Assembly: GCF_902706225.1 (NCBI RefSeq)
Contig: NZ_CACSKB010000008.1
Coordinates: 25,776 to 89,775, forward strand
DNA from: Microbacterium sp. 18062
GTDB lineage: Bacteria > Actinomycetota > Actinomycetes > Actinomycetales > Microbacteriaceae
DNA: 64,000 nt
Direction: 5' to 3'
Shown here: piece by piece, positions 1-7,837 of the stretch
Numbering within the stretch: position 1 is the stretch's first letter
How the letters are laid out: every line of letters starts with the position of its first letter
The notes under the pieces: generated by a model
The model's database searches: none
Told to the model about the DNA's origin: nothing
Seen by the model: the letters and a program-made list of their open reading frames with translations, nothing else
Program-made: the position numbers and the translations under genes

Positions 1-464
1 TGTCAACCCTGACGCTCGCCGAGTGCGAGGAGATCTATCGGATGCGGGAGCGGCTCGAGCCCCTCCTGCTCTCCTACGCCGCCCCCATGCTCGATGAGAG
101 CGCACTGGACGAACTGGATGAGCTCGCCCGAGCGATGTCGCGCACGGACGACGTCGACGTCTTCCTGGATCTCGACCGACGGTTCCATCTCGGATCATAT
201 CGAGGGACCCGCACACTCCAGCTCGGCGACCTCGTCGAGAAGCTGTGGGACAGCACTCAGCCCTACCGGCGTGCGTACACGCTCTCGATCGGCGAGGAGG
301 CCCGGCGCATCGCGCACGAGGAACATCACCTCCTCATCGCGGCGCTCCGCGATGACGATGTCGACGAGGCGGAGCGCGTGCTCGCCGGGCACATCCGCCG
401 GACCCGACGACGCCTGGCCCGCCATCCGGAGCTCTTCGAGGGACTGGGCCGCGACCGCGTGTGA
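1..464 (+). CDS. GntR-family regulator, FCD ligand domain (5' end outside window)
   Basis: Only the C-terminal part (about 153 residues) is present. The frame is open to the left edge with no start, and a TGA closes it at 462-464. The sequence is all-helical, with the FCD pattern of an early acidic stretch, a D-x3-FH pair (DLDRRFH) and a late EEHHLLIAAL stretch. In this family these carry the Asp/His metal or ligand site and are followed by the typical A-x-HI-x3-R ending. Known: FadR/GntR-type FCD proteins are effector-responsive, usually repressing, DNA-binding proteins. The N-terminal winged helix must lie upstream. It sits immediately before the O-demethylase gene and reads toward it, so it may respond to an aromatic acid or its breakdown product. 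That is inference. Confidence 0.8.
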   Translation, partial: STLTLAECEEIYRMRERLEPLLLSYAAPMLDESALDELDELARAMSRTDDVDVFLDLDRRFHLGSYRGTRTLQLGDLVEKLWDSTQPYRRAYTLSIGEEARRIAHEEHHLLIAALRDDDVDEAERVLAGHIRRTRRRLARHPELFEGLGRDRV

Positions 465-518
465 GGGCGCCCCGCCGGGTCCTCCCGGCGAAGGGTCCTA
501 TGGCGGGCCGGCGACCGA

Positions 519-590
519 CCCATAAGAAGACAGCCATAGATGGCGCGGTGCTTCGTCTTTCCCTGGGCATACAGCGCGCTCCTAGCCTGA
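519..590 (+). promoter_or_regulatory. Conserved dyad promoter A, upstream of the LigM-like gene
   Basis: Operator-like dyad at 519-541 (CCCATAA ... ATAGAT), then 14 bp, then TCTTTCCCT at 556-564, then 17 bp, then CTAGCCTGA at 582-590 with -10 box TAGCCT (583-588). The same order and spacing recur at six other promoters in the first 38 kb. There is no TTGACA-like -35, and the dyad would centre near -64. This fits an activator-dependent promoter. The activator is not identified. Confidence 0.6.
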
Positions 591-672
591 GTGCTGCATC
601 TCACATCACACCTGTCCGCGACGTCGCGAACGGGCCCCGATGGTGCCGCTGCCGCGAAAGGAGCACCCAGCG

Positions 673-2037
673 ATGACCCAAAAGAGCCTTGCCGCTTTCC
701 TCGCCGAATACCAGAGCCCCGTTCAGGCTCTGCGCGAGTTGCCCCGGTACTCGACCACGTACCCCGGCCTCGCCGCGCAGTACTCGAACTGGCGGTCCGA
801 GCAGAAGGCGTGGCGCGAAGACGTCGCGCTGCTGGACCAGTCGTTCCACATGGCGAACCTGTTCGTCGACGGCCCCGATGCGGTCAAGGTCTTCGCCGAC
901 CTCGCGATCAACCGCTTCGACAACTTCCGCCCCGGCATGGCGAAGCAGTTCATCGCGACCAACCCCGACGGCCAGCTCCTGGGGGACGGCATCCTCGTCT
1001 ACCTGGGCGAGAACAGCCTCAACCTCGTGGGCGAGCCACGGTCGATCATCAGCTGGGTCGAGTACAACCTCGAGAAGGGCGACTACGACGTCACCTACGA
1101 GTTCGAGACCTCCGCGCAGCGCCAGGACCAGCCGCCGCGCTACTACCGCTACCAGATCCAGGGCCCCAAGGCGACCGCGCTCATCGAAGAGGTGTCCGGG
1201 GGCCCTGCCCCGGAGACGAAGTTCTTCCACCTCGCCGACTTCACGATCGCCGGAAAGCGCACGCGCGGCATCCGCCACGGCATGGCGGGGCAGGCGGGCT
1301 TCGAGTTCTTCGGCCCGTGGGAGGACGGTCCCGCCGTGCGCGAGGCCTTCCTCGCCGCCGGCGAGAAGTACGGGCTGAAGGTCGTCGGCTCGACGGCCTA
1401 CTTCACGAACAACATCGAATCCGGCTGGCTCGCCAGCCCCCTCCCCGCGCTCTACAGCGGGGAGTCGACCAGGGAGTTCCGGGAGTGGCTGCCCGCGAGC
1501 GCCGCAGGATCGCTCGGCGGCAGCTTCGATGCACCCGACATCGAGGACTACTACGTCACGCCGTTCGACGTGGGCTACGGGCGCTTCATCGCGTCCGATC
1601 ACGATTTCGTCGGCAGGGAGGCTCTGACGCGGCTGTCGGAGAAGCCCTCGCGCCAGAAGGTCACGCTGATCTGGAACGAGGACGACGTGGCGAAGCTCGT
1701 CCACGACCTCCTCGCGCCCGAGAGCGGGCTGCCGCCCCAGTATCTCGAGTTCGCGAGCGCGAAGTACGTCAAGTACCTCTTCGACCGCATCTCGGTGGAG
1801 GACCAGACCGTCGGCTTCCTGACGCATACGACCTACCTTGCACACGACCGGCGCCTCGCGTCGCTCGGCCTGGTGGACGCCGCGCACGCGGAGCCCGGCA
1901 CGAAGGTCGTCATCACCTGGGGCGACAGCCTGGCAACGCCCCGCAACGACGTCGAGCCGCATCAGCAGGTGCAGATCCGTGCGACCGTCGCCCCTGTGCC
2001 CTTCAGCGCATACGCCCGCGAGACCTACCGCAAGTAG
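673..2037 (+). CDS. ligM: LigM-like aryl O-demethylase (GcvT/DmdA fold)
   Basis: A 454-residue protein of the aminomethyltransferase fold. It resembles sphingomonad vanillate/3-O-methylgallate O-demethylase LigM over its whole length: SNWR-x-EQKAWR near the N-terminus, IQGPKAT, RHGMAGQAGFE, ESGWLASPLPALY, DFVGREAL and the closing VEPHQQVQIRA...PVPFSAYARETY. Known: LigM transfers the aryl methyl group to tetrahydrofolate, yielding the free phenol and 5-methyl-THF in the cytosol. I chose the start at 673 because AAAGGAG lies 10 bp upstream; an ATG at 640 lacks this. Its promoter belongs to the shared dyad group, and it ends in a strong hairpin. No folate-recycling gene is adjacent. The substrate is unproven: vanillate-like methoxybenzoates are the first guess. 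DmdA (dimethylsulfoniopropionate demethylase) is related but less similar. Confidence 0.85.
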   Translation: MTQKSLAAFLAEYQSPVQALRELPRYSTTYPGLAAQYSNWRSEQKAWREDVALLDQSFHMANLFVDGPDAVKVFADLAINRFDNFRPGMAKQFIATNPDGQLLGDGILVYLGENSLNLVGEPRSIISWVEYNLEKGDYDVTYEFETSAQRQDQPPRYYRYQIQGPKATALIEEVSGGPAPETKFFHLADFTIAGKRTRGIRHGMAGQAGFEFFGPWEDGPAVREAFLAAGEKYGLKVVGSTAYFTNNIESGWLASPLPALYSGESTREFREWLPASAAGSLGGSFDAPDIEDYYVTPFDVGYGRFIASDHDFVGREALTRLSEKPSRQKVTLIWNEDDVAKLVHDLLAPESGLPPQYLEFASAKYVKYLFDRISVEDQTVGFLTHTTYLAHDRRLASLGLVDAAHAEPGTKVVITWGDSLATPRNDVEPHQQVQIRATVAPVPFSAYARETYRK

Positions 2038-2044
2038 GCGATCC

Positions 2045-2090
2045 CACGTGAACGGTTCCCGACCCCTCGGAGTCGGGAACCGTTCACGTG
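2045..2090. terminator. Perfect 19-bp hairpin between convergent genes
   Basis: Arms 2045-2063 and 2072-2090 are exact inverted repeats (CACGTGAACGGTTCCCGAC) with an 8-base loop. There is no clear U-tract. It lies 8 bp after the LigM-like stop and before the converging reductase gene, so it probably acts as a bidirectional terminator or 3'-end stabiliser. Confidence 0.75.
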
Positions 2091-2153
2091 CGCACGCATG
2101 CGCGGCATGACGCCCGCGCCGTCAGCAGGGATCGTGCGGGTGCAGCGGGGTCG

Positions 2154-3188
2154 TCAGCGTCGCGGCGATGCGGCGGTCAGTCGCCGGAGGAGAGAGACAT
2201 CCGGCTCGAGCTCTCCCCGTTCGATCGCCAGGGCCAGTGCCAGGGCGGCGTCGTTGACCGGTGTCGGGATCGAGTGGATGCGCCCCCGCTCGACGACGGC
2301 GCCGTTGAGGTCCACGGCCTCCGAACGGCGGCCCTTCCGCCAGTCCTGGAGGACCGTGGTCGTCGCGCCCGGGACGACGAATCCGGCGAACAGTTTGTCC
2401 GTCATCGTCGCCACCACGGTTCGACGGTCGGAGATCTCCTCGTCGGAGAGACCGAAGATCGGAAGCACCGAATACCCCTCCGCGCCGCCCACCGCGAGCG
2501 CCTCATCGCCTGCCGCGATCATGACGTCGCGGAACCCCGGCGTGTGGAGCGCATCGAGCATGGAGAGCCCCAGGGCCGCCGAGGTCACGAGCAGCGTCGC
2601 ATTGCTGACGAGCTTCATCCACTTCGCTGAGAGGATGTCGTCGGATCGGGCGACCGTTCCGGAGTGCTCGAGCAGTCGCGAGACCTCCTCGACGCGGCCG
2701 GTCGGCCCGCCGGGGAGCGCCCCCAACGCGAACCAGGAGCGGGCGGGCGGGGTGTGCCGATGGACGATACCCGGCTCCTCCATCGTGGCGGAGCACTCGA
2801 TGACGCAGCCGACCGTGCGTGCCGGGCCGACGACCGATGCGACGGTCTCCGCCGTCATCCCGTTCTGGACGCCGACCATGAGCCCCTGCGGTGCCAGCAG
2901 CGGCTCCAGCAGATGCGCCGCCCACCGCGTGTCGTACGCCTTCATGAGCACGAGGACGACATCGAAACCGTGCCGGAGCTCGGCGACCTCGCAGAGGTGG
3001 AGCACGCGCGGCCGGACGTGGAGGTCCCCGTCGGGGGAGAGGACCCGCAGACCACCGGCGCGCATCGCCTCGACGTGCGCCGGCCACTGCTCGACGAGGA
3101 CGACGTCGTGTCCCGCCGCGATGAGGTCGGCGCCGATCGATGATCCGTTCGCCCCCGATCCCAGTACGGCGATCCGCGGTCCACTCAT
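2154..3188 (-). CDS. 2-dehydropantoate 2-reductase family oxidoreductase (PanE/ApbA-like)
   Basis: 344 residues with an N-terminal dinucleotide fold (IAVLGSGANGSSIGADLIAAGHDV; GxGxxG near residue 10) followed by the helical C-terminal domain. KWMKLVSNA around residue 190 carries the family Lys. Known: PanE reduces ketopantoate with NADPH, and many paralogues in catabolic clusters act on other 2-oxo or beta-hydroxy acids. Here it is divergent from a Dabb protein and a zinc dehydrogenase and surrounded by aromatic catabolism. A role in reducing a side-chain keto acid is more likely than pantothenate synthesis, though this is inference from context only. Confidence 0.8.
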   Translation of the reverse strand: MSGPRIAVLGSGANGSSIGADLIAAGHDVVLVEQWPAHVEAMRAGGLRVLSPDGDLHVRPRVLHLCEVAELRHGFDVVLVLMKAYDTRWAAHLLEPLLAPQGLMVGVQNGMTAETVASVVGPARTVGCVIECSATMEEPGIVHRHTPPARSWFALGALPGGPTGRVEEVSRLLEHSGTVARSDDILSAKWMKLVSNATLLVTSAALGLSMLDALHTPGFRDVMIAAGDEALAVGGAEGYSVLPIFGLSDEEISDRRTVVATMTDKLFAGFVVPGATTTVLQDWRKGRRSEAVDLNGAVVERGRIHSIPTPVNDAALALALAIERGELEPDVSLLRRLTAASPRR

Positions 3189-3342
3189 CCGACACCTCCG
3201 ACGCTGGCTCTTTTGTGCAGGGTCACACTACAGTAAGGGTGTACGAAACCTTCACTTGGAGCTGAATTTCTCCCAGTTTCCCCTTCGCACAACAGGAATG
3301 CACAGTCAGACTGTACAACGCTCGATGAGGAGTACACCCGCC
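3189..3342. promoter_or_regulatory. Divergent control region with a 19-bp palindrome
   Basis: Spacer between the divergent reductase (starts 3188) and Dabb (starts 3343) genes. It contains a near-perfect palindrome, TGCACAGTC-A-GACTGTACA, at 3299-3317 (8 of 9 arm positions match), a likely operator. A possible -10 box TACAGT lies at about 3233. The spacer is more AT-rich than its surroundings. The cognate regulator is unknown; the flanking GntR or XRE genes are candidates. Confidence 0.5.
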
Positions 3343-3654
3343 ATGATCCTTCACACCGTCTCCTTCCGCTGGCGGGAAGGAGTCACCGACGACGACGTCG
3401 CGGCCCTCACCGACGCGCTCGGCGAGATGGCGACGAGGATCCCCCATCTGCGCTCCTACGTCGCGGCGCCGAACCTCCGTCTGCGTCCCGGCGGTGCCGA
3501 CTACGGCGTCGTCGCGATCGTCGACGATGCGGCCGCGCTCGACGCGTACCTCGACCACCCCGCACACATCGCCGTCTTCAAGAGCCGTATCGAGCGGATG
3601 CTCGGCGAGCGCACGGCGACGCAACTGCCCATCGAGACGGGCTCGCTGACGTGA
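3343..3654 (+). CDS. Dabb (stress-responsive alpha/beta-barrel) domain protein
   Basis: 103 residues beginning ILHTVSFRWREGV, the typical Dabb opening (a dimeric ferredoxin-like alpha/beta barrel with a His on strand 1), and ending in a helix rich in HIAVFKSRIERML. The start at 3343 has GAGGAG 11 bp upstream. An in-frame ATG at 3325 would overlap that ribosome site. Known: Dabb proteins are small dimers found beside catabolic enzymes, some acting as cyclases or decarboxylases on phenolic polyketides, most uncharacterised. Translation is coupled to the next gene by a GTGA overlap. Confidence 0.8.
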   Translation: MILHTVSFRWREGVTDDDVAALTDALGEMATRIPHLRSYVAAPNLRLRPGGADYGVVAIVDDAAALDAYLDHPAHIAVFKSRIERMLGERTATQLPIETGSLT

Positions 3655-4718
3655 TCGAGACGACCGCCGCCGTTCTCCATGGCGTCGGCGACCTCCGCAT
3701 CGAGACGCGCCTCGTGCCTCCTCCCGGACCGCACGAAGTGCTCATCCGGGTCGCGGCGTGCGGCGTCTGCGGAAGCGACGCGATCGAGGCAGGCCGCGGT
3801 CGCGTGCTCGCAGATCCGCCCGTGACGCTCGGGCACGAGTTCGCGGGCACCGTCGAGGCCGTGGGCGACGCCGTGCGTGACCTGCCGGTCGGAGGCGTCG
3901 TCGTCAGCGGTGCCGGCATCGCGTGCGGCACGTGCCGCCCGTGCCGCGCACGGCGAACGAACCTGTGCGAGAGCTACCACACGATCGGATTCCACCGCGA
4001 CGGAGCCCTGGCCGGGCACGTCGTCGTGCCCGCCTCCACCGTCTACGACGCCTCGCACGTGGGACTGGCCTGGGACACCCTGGCCCTCGCCCAGCCGATG
4101 GCGATCGCCGTCCACGCGGTCCGGCGAAGCGGTCTGCGCGCGGGAGACAAGGCGGTCGTCCTCGGCGTGGGGGGCATCGGCGCGTTCATCACGCATGTCG
4201 CCGCCGCCCTCGGCGCGGAGGTTCTCGCCGTCGCGCGCCACCAGGACAAGATCGACCTCGCTCGAGGGCTGGGCGCGGCGCGCGGGGTCCTCTCCGGAGA
4301 GGCGGAGCTGGCCGCTCACCTGGCGGAGATCGGCTGGGAGCCGGCCGTCTTCTTCGAGACCAGCGGCTCGGCCGCCGGTCTCGCGTCGATCATCGATGCA
4401 GCCGGCCGCGGCTCGACGATCGTGCCTGTCGGCATCCAGCGAGAGCCGTCGACGCTGAGCCTCGGAGCGATCTCGCTGAATGAGATCGCGATCATCGGAA
4501 CCGTGGCGCACGTGTTCGCACAGGACGTCCCCGAGGCCGTCCGTCTCCTGGCCGCTCGTGCCGACTGGTCCGACGTCGCGGGGACGGTCCTCCCCCTGAG
4601 CGAGGTCGCCGATGGCGCGCTCGCCCCGTTGCTGGAGGGACGCGCGACCCAGACCAAGTCGATCGTCGACCCGTGGGCGTCGGCCCCGCGGCCCGCGATA
4701 CACGGACGCGTCCGATGA
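3651..4718 (+). CDS. Zinc-dependent medium-chain alcohol dehydrogenase
   Basis: 355 residues. Catalytic-zinc signatures are present: CGVCGSD near residue 37 and GHEFAGTVEAVGD near residue 60. The structural-zinc cluster C-x2-C-x2-C-x7-C (CGTCRPCRARRTNLC) lies around residues 87-101. A Rossmann fold (GVGGIGAFITHVAAALGAEV) covers the middle. Known: the sorbitol/threonine/2,3-butanediol dehydrogenase branch oxidises secondary alcohols or polyols with NAD. The start is GTG at 3651, overlapping the Dabb stop by 4 bp, so the two are co-translated. The substrate cannot be read from sequence; within this region it may oxidise a side-chain alcohol of an aromatic compound. Confidence 0.85.
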   Translation: MIETTAAVLHGVGDLRIETRLVPPPGPHEVLIRVAACGVCGSDAIEAGRGRVLADPPVTLGHEFAGTVEAVGDAVRDLPVGGVVVSGAGIACGTCRPCRARRTNLCESYHTIGFHRDGALAGHVVVPASTVYDASHVGLAWDTLALAQPMAIAVHAVRRSGLRAGDKAVVLGVGGIGAFITHVAAALGAEVLAVARHQDKIDLARGLGAARGVLSGEAELAAHLAEIGWEPAVFFETSGSAAGLASIIDAAGRGSTIVPVGIQREPSTLSLGAISLNEIAIIGTVAHVFAQDVPEAVRLLAARADWSDVAGTVLPLSEVADGALAPLLEGRATQTKSIVDPWASAPRPAIHGRVR

Positions 4719-4734
4719 CCTCTCCGACCGCGGG

Positions 4735-5427
4735 TCAGAGGCTCTCGAGCGCCCGGAGGACGTCGACGGCCGAAAGGGGAGGACCGGTGCGTTCGGGCTC
4801 TGTCGAATGCACCGGCATCGCCTTGCCGGGGGCGAGCGGCTGGCGGCGGCCCACGACGAACCACACGCCCTTCGCGGGCACCTCCCCCGGGTTGGCGAAC
4901 ATGTGGGGGCGGACGGAGTCGAACTGCACCGAGTCACCGGAGCGGAGCAGGTGCGTGTCGAACTCCAGGTGAAGCGTCAGCTCGCCCTCGATGATGTACG
5001 CGTACTCGAATCCCGCGTGGCGCATCATCTTGCCCTCGACCGAGCTGCTCGCCCCGGGCTCATAGGTCACCAGAAGCGCATCAGCGGGTCCCCCGGCGCC
5101 CGCGGCGAGCCTCTCCCAGCGCACCCCGTTCTCCATCTCGATGACCGGGTTGTCGGCCGCGGCCTGTACATCGGGGAGAGCGGGACCGGCGTGACCGAAG
5201 ATCGGCGCGCGAGGGGAGTGCGCGTTCTCGATGCCGAGCATCTCGTCGAGGGACACACCGAGATGAGTCGCCAGCGCGAACAGCGTCGACACCGACGGCT
5301 GCGTCTTGCCGATCTCGACCTGCGAGATGAGGCTCGCCGAGACGCCGAGCTCCTGCGCGACGCTGCGCAGACTCAACCCGCGCGTCACCCTCGCCTGCCG
5401 CAGGCGCGTACCCAGATCATCCGGCAT
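4735..5427 (-). CDS. XRE-family regulator with C-terminal cupin
   Basis: 230 residues: helix-turn-helix at about residues 8-62 (RLRQARVTRGLSLRSVAQ, then LGVSASLISQVE) and a cupin domain at about 120-225 (YEPGASS, EGELTLHLEFDTHLL, GDSVQFDSVRPHMFANPG). Known: this DdrA/PuuR-like architecture senses small metabolites through the cupin and usually represses neighbouring catabolic genes. I chose the start at 5427 because GAGAGGAGAG precedes it; an upstream ATG at 5496 would add a non-homologous 23-residue leader. It is divergent from the M24/HIBADH operon, which it probably controls. It converges with the zinc dehydrogenase, with a 16-bp gap. Confidence 0.85.
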   Translation of the reverse strand: MPDDLGTRLRQARVTRGLSLRSVAQELGVSASLISQVEIGKTQPSVSTLFALATHLGVSLDEMLGIENAHSPRAPIFGHAGPALPDVQAAADNPVIEMENGVRWERLAAGAGGPADALLVTYEPGASSSVEGKMMRHAGFEYAYIIEGELTLHLEFDTHLLRSGDSVQFDSVRPHMFANPGEVPAKGVWFVVGRRQPLAPGKAMPVHSTEPERTGPPLSAVDVLRALESL

Positions 5428-5564
5428 CGCACTCTCCTCTCCGCTGGCCGCGACGGTCGCGTGCACGACATTGTGGCACGTTCCTTGGCATCGCACGCAG
5501 ACCGACTGTTAAGCTTCACTTTACGCATGACGCGTGATTCTGGACACGACGGAAGAAGAACTCG
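5428..5564. promoter_or_regulatory. Divergent promoter region, XRE regulator / M24 operon
   Basis: 137 bp. On the plus strand TTGGCA at about 5486-5491 and TAAGCT at about 5511-5516 could form a -35/-10 pair with a 19-bp spacer. A short dyad CGTGC-N11-GCACG (5460-5480) may be the XRE operator. GGAAGAAG at 5551 is the ribosome site for the M24 gene. Confidence 0.4.
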
Positions 5565-6947
5565 ATGAAGAGCACCGGCACGACCGGCACCAACGGCGTC
5601 GACTGGGAGGAACGCGTCGACTTCGATCGGCTGCGCGATGCACGACTCGCCCGTCTCAAGGCGGAGCTCGAACGCTCGGACCTCGGTGCGGTCCTCGCCT
5701 TCGACTTCTCCAACATCCGCTACATGAGCGCGACCCACATCGGCACGTGGGCCATGGACAAGCTGATCCGGTTCGCGCTCATCACTCGCAACACCGATCC
5801 GATCGTGTGGGACTTCGGCTCGGCGGCCAAGCACCACGCACTGTACAACCCGTGGCTCGACCTCACGACCGCCGAGATGGATGCCGACCCGAACGCGCCG
5901 CACGAGGGTGCGAAGCGCCCCCGTCTGGAGTCGGGCGCCCGCGCAGGCATCTCGACGCTCCGCGGCGCCTTCCCGCCGGACGCCGAGATCGCCGAGGGCG
6001 TGGCCAAGAAGATCAAGCGGGAACTGCAGAAGTTCGGCGTCGCGGACCAGCCGCTGGGAGTCGATGTGATCGAGCTTCCGATCCTGTTCGCGCTCCAGAA
6101 GGAGGGCATCTCGGTCGTCGACGGCCAGCAGGTGTTCATGGAGGCACGTCGGGTCAAAACGCCGGATGAGATCCGTCTCCTCACACAGGCGGCGACCATG
6201 GTCGATGCCGCGTACGAGGAGCTCTATCGATTCCTGCGCCCCGGCGTCCGCGAGAACGAGGCGGTCGGGCTGGTCGCCAAGACCCTCTACGACCTCGGAT
6301 CCGAGTACGTCGAGGGCGTCAACGCGATCTCCGGCGAGCGGTGCTCACCGCACCCGCATGTCTTCTCCGACCGGATCATCCGCCCCGGCGACCCCGCGTT
6401 CTTCGACATCCTGCACAGCTGGAACGGCTATCGCACCTGCTACTACCGCACTTTCGCCGTCGGCTCGGCGTCGGCCGCGCAGCGCGATGCGTACACGCGG
6501 TGCCGCGAGTACATGGATCAGGCGATCGCTCTCGTGAAGCCTGGCGCGACAACGGCGGACATCGTCTCGGTCTGGCCGACGGCCCAGGAGTTCGGCTTCC
6601 CCGACGAGGAGGCAGCATTCGCGCTGCAGTACGGACACGGTGTCGGACTCTCGATCTGGGAGAAGCCGATCTTCTCGCGCCTCACCTCCCTGGAGCACCC
6701 CGAAGTCCTGCAGGAGGGCAATGTCTTCGCACTCGAGACCTATTGGCCCTCCGCCGACGGCTGGGGCGCCGCGCGCATCGAGGAGGAGCTCGTCGTGACG
6801 GCCGACGGCTGCGAGGTGATCACCAAGTTCCCCGCAGAGGAGCTGCTTGTCGCCGGCTCACGATACATCGCGGTGGGTGGTCCGCTCAGCCTCGAGCGCG
6901 ACTCGCAGTCGCACCGCAACACGGCGGCAGGGCGCAGCGAATCGTGA
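5565..6947 (+). CDS. M24 (pita-bread) family protein with altered metal site
   Basis: 460 residues with an N-terminal creatinase-like domain (about 40-170, containing NIRYMSATHIGTWAMDK) and a C-terminal M24 fold. Expected metal ligands: Asp281 (FFDIL), His358 (GHGVG), Glu391 (ALETY) and Glu406 (RIEEE) are present. The second Asp of the usual D-x2-RT motif is replaced by Cys292 in CYYRTF. Known: M24 enzymes are Xaa-Pro aminopeptidases, creatinase-like hydrolases, or the DMSP lyase DddP, all normally using two metals. This copy may bind one metal, use Cys as a ligand, or do metal-independent chemistry. It overlaps the next dehydrogenase by GTGA and is divergent from an XRE-cupin regulator. Function is not assigned. 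Confidence 0.8.
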   Translation: MKSTGTTGTNGVDWEERVDFDRLRDARLARLKAELERSDLGAVLAFDFSNIRYMSATHIGTWAMDKLIRFALITRNTDPIVWDFGSAAKHHALYNPWLDLTTAEMDADPNAPHEGAKRPRLESGARAGISTLRGAFPPDAEIAEGVAKKIKRELQKFGVADQPLGVDVIELPILFALQKEGISVVDGQQVFMEARRVKTPDEIRLLTQAATMVDAAYEELYRFLRPGVRENEAVGLVAKTLYDLGSEYVEGVNAISGERCSPHPHVFSDRIIRPGDPAFFDILHSWNGYRTCYYRTFAVGSASAAQRDAYTRCREYMDQAIALVKPGATTADIVSVWPTAQEFGFPDEEAAFALQYGHGVGLSIWEKPIFSRLTSLEHPEVLQEGNVFALETYWPSADGWGAARIEEELVVTADGCEVITKFPAEELLVAGSRYIAVGGPLSLERDSQSHRNTAAGRSES

Positions 6948-7813
6948 CGACCCTCGGCTTCCTCGGGCTCGGGTCGATGGGACGGGCGATGGCGCGCCGT
7001 CTCGTCGATGCCGGCCACGACGTCGTCGTCTGGAACCGCTCGCCAGCGGCGGTGGATGAGCTGGTGGCGGCCGGCGCTCGAGCCGCGCGCACGCCCGAGG
7101 GGCCGCTCGGCGCACCGGTCTCGTTCTCGATGCTCGCCAACGACGACGCCGTCCGGGCAGTCCTCGACCCCGACGCCGTGGCCGCGGCGAGGGGATGCAC
7201 CCACGTCGTGATGGCGTCCATCAGCCCTGCCCTCGGCGCAGAGCTCACCACCGCCTTCGCGGATCGCGGCGTGGCGTTCGTCGGCGCCCCGGTGCTCGGT
7301 CGGCCGGATGTCGCCGCCGCGGGCAAGCTCAACATCCTCGCTGCGGGGGACTCCGCCGACATCGACGCCGTGGAGCCGTTGCTGTCGGTGCTCAGCGCTC
7401 GCGTGTGGCGGATGGGGTCGGATCCCGCTGTATCGTACGCCGTGAAGGCGTCGGTCAACTACAACATCATCCACGCGATGCAGGCCATCGGCGAGTCGGT
7501 CGCGATGACCGAGCGGCTCGGTGTCGACCCGTCCACGTTCGTGGACCTGCTGAGCTCCACGCTCTTCAGCGGCGTCGTCTACACAGGCTACGGGCGGATC
7601 ATCGCAGACCAGGCGTACGATCCCCCGGGCTTCCACATCGCCCTCGGTCGCAAGGATCTGCTTCTCGCCGAGCAGATCGCGGCGACCACCGGCGTCTCCC
7701 CCGCGACGATGCCGGCACTCGTGAGGGTGTTCGAGCGCGCACTCGCCGATCCGCAGTTGAAGGATGCCGACTGGAGCGCGATCGCCGAGGTCAGCCGGCG
7801 CGATCTCCTCTGA
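6944..7813 (+). CDS. 3-hydroxyisobutyrate dehydrogenase family (beta-hydroxyacid dehydrogenase)
   Basis: 289 residues from a GTG overlapping the M24 stop. The dinucleotide motif GFLGLGSMGRAMARRL is at the N-terminus. The substrate-binding loop is partly conserved (GAPVLGRPDVAAAGKL, where the family has DAPVSGG). The catalytic-lysine region VKASVNYNIIHAMQAIGES carries the K-x3-N pair. Known: this family oxidises beta-hydroxy acids or reduces the corresponding semialdehydes or imines with NAD(P). Co-translation with the M24-like protein suggests that one makes the substrate of the other. The exact substrate is unknown. Confidence 0.82.
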   Translation: MTTLGFLGLGSMGRAMARRLVDAGHDVVVWNRSPAAVDELVAAGARAARTPEGPLGAPVSFSMLANDDAVRAVLDPDAVAAARGCTHVVMASISPALGAELTTAFADRGVAFVGAPVLGRPDVAAAGKLNILAAGDSADIDAVEPLLSVLSARVWRMGSDPAVSYAVKASVNYNIIHAMQAIGESVAMTERLGVDPSTFVDLLSSTLFSGVVYTGYGRIIADQAYDPPGFHIALGRKDLLLAEQIAATTGVSPATMPALVRVFERALADPQLKDADWSAIAEVSRRDLL

Positions 7814-7837
7814 CGAGCGATCCCGGCCGGCGCGGCT

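Noticed and set aside
2098..3654. A 518-codon open frame reading into the Dabb gene
   Set aside because: Its first 400 codons mirror the reductase gene on the other strand. Only the last 103 codons, from ATG 3343, look like a protein.
673..6947. DMSP metabolism, since the demethylase is related to DmdA and the M24 protein to DddP
   Set aside because: The first protein matches LigM far better over its whole length, and the M24 protein lacks one of the metal ligands essential in DddP. The neighbours are aromatic-catabolism genes.
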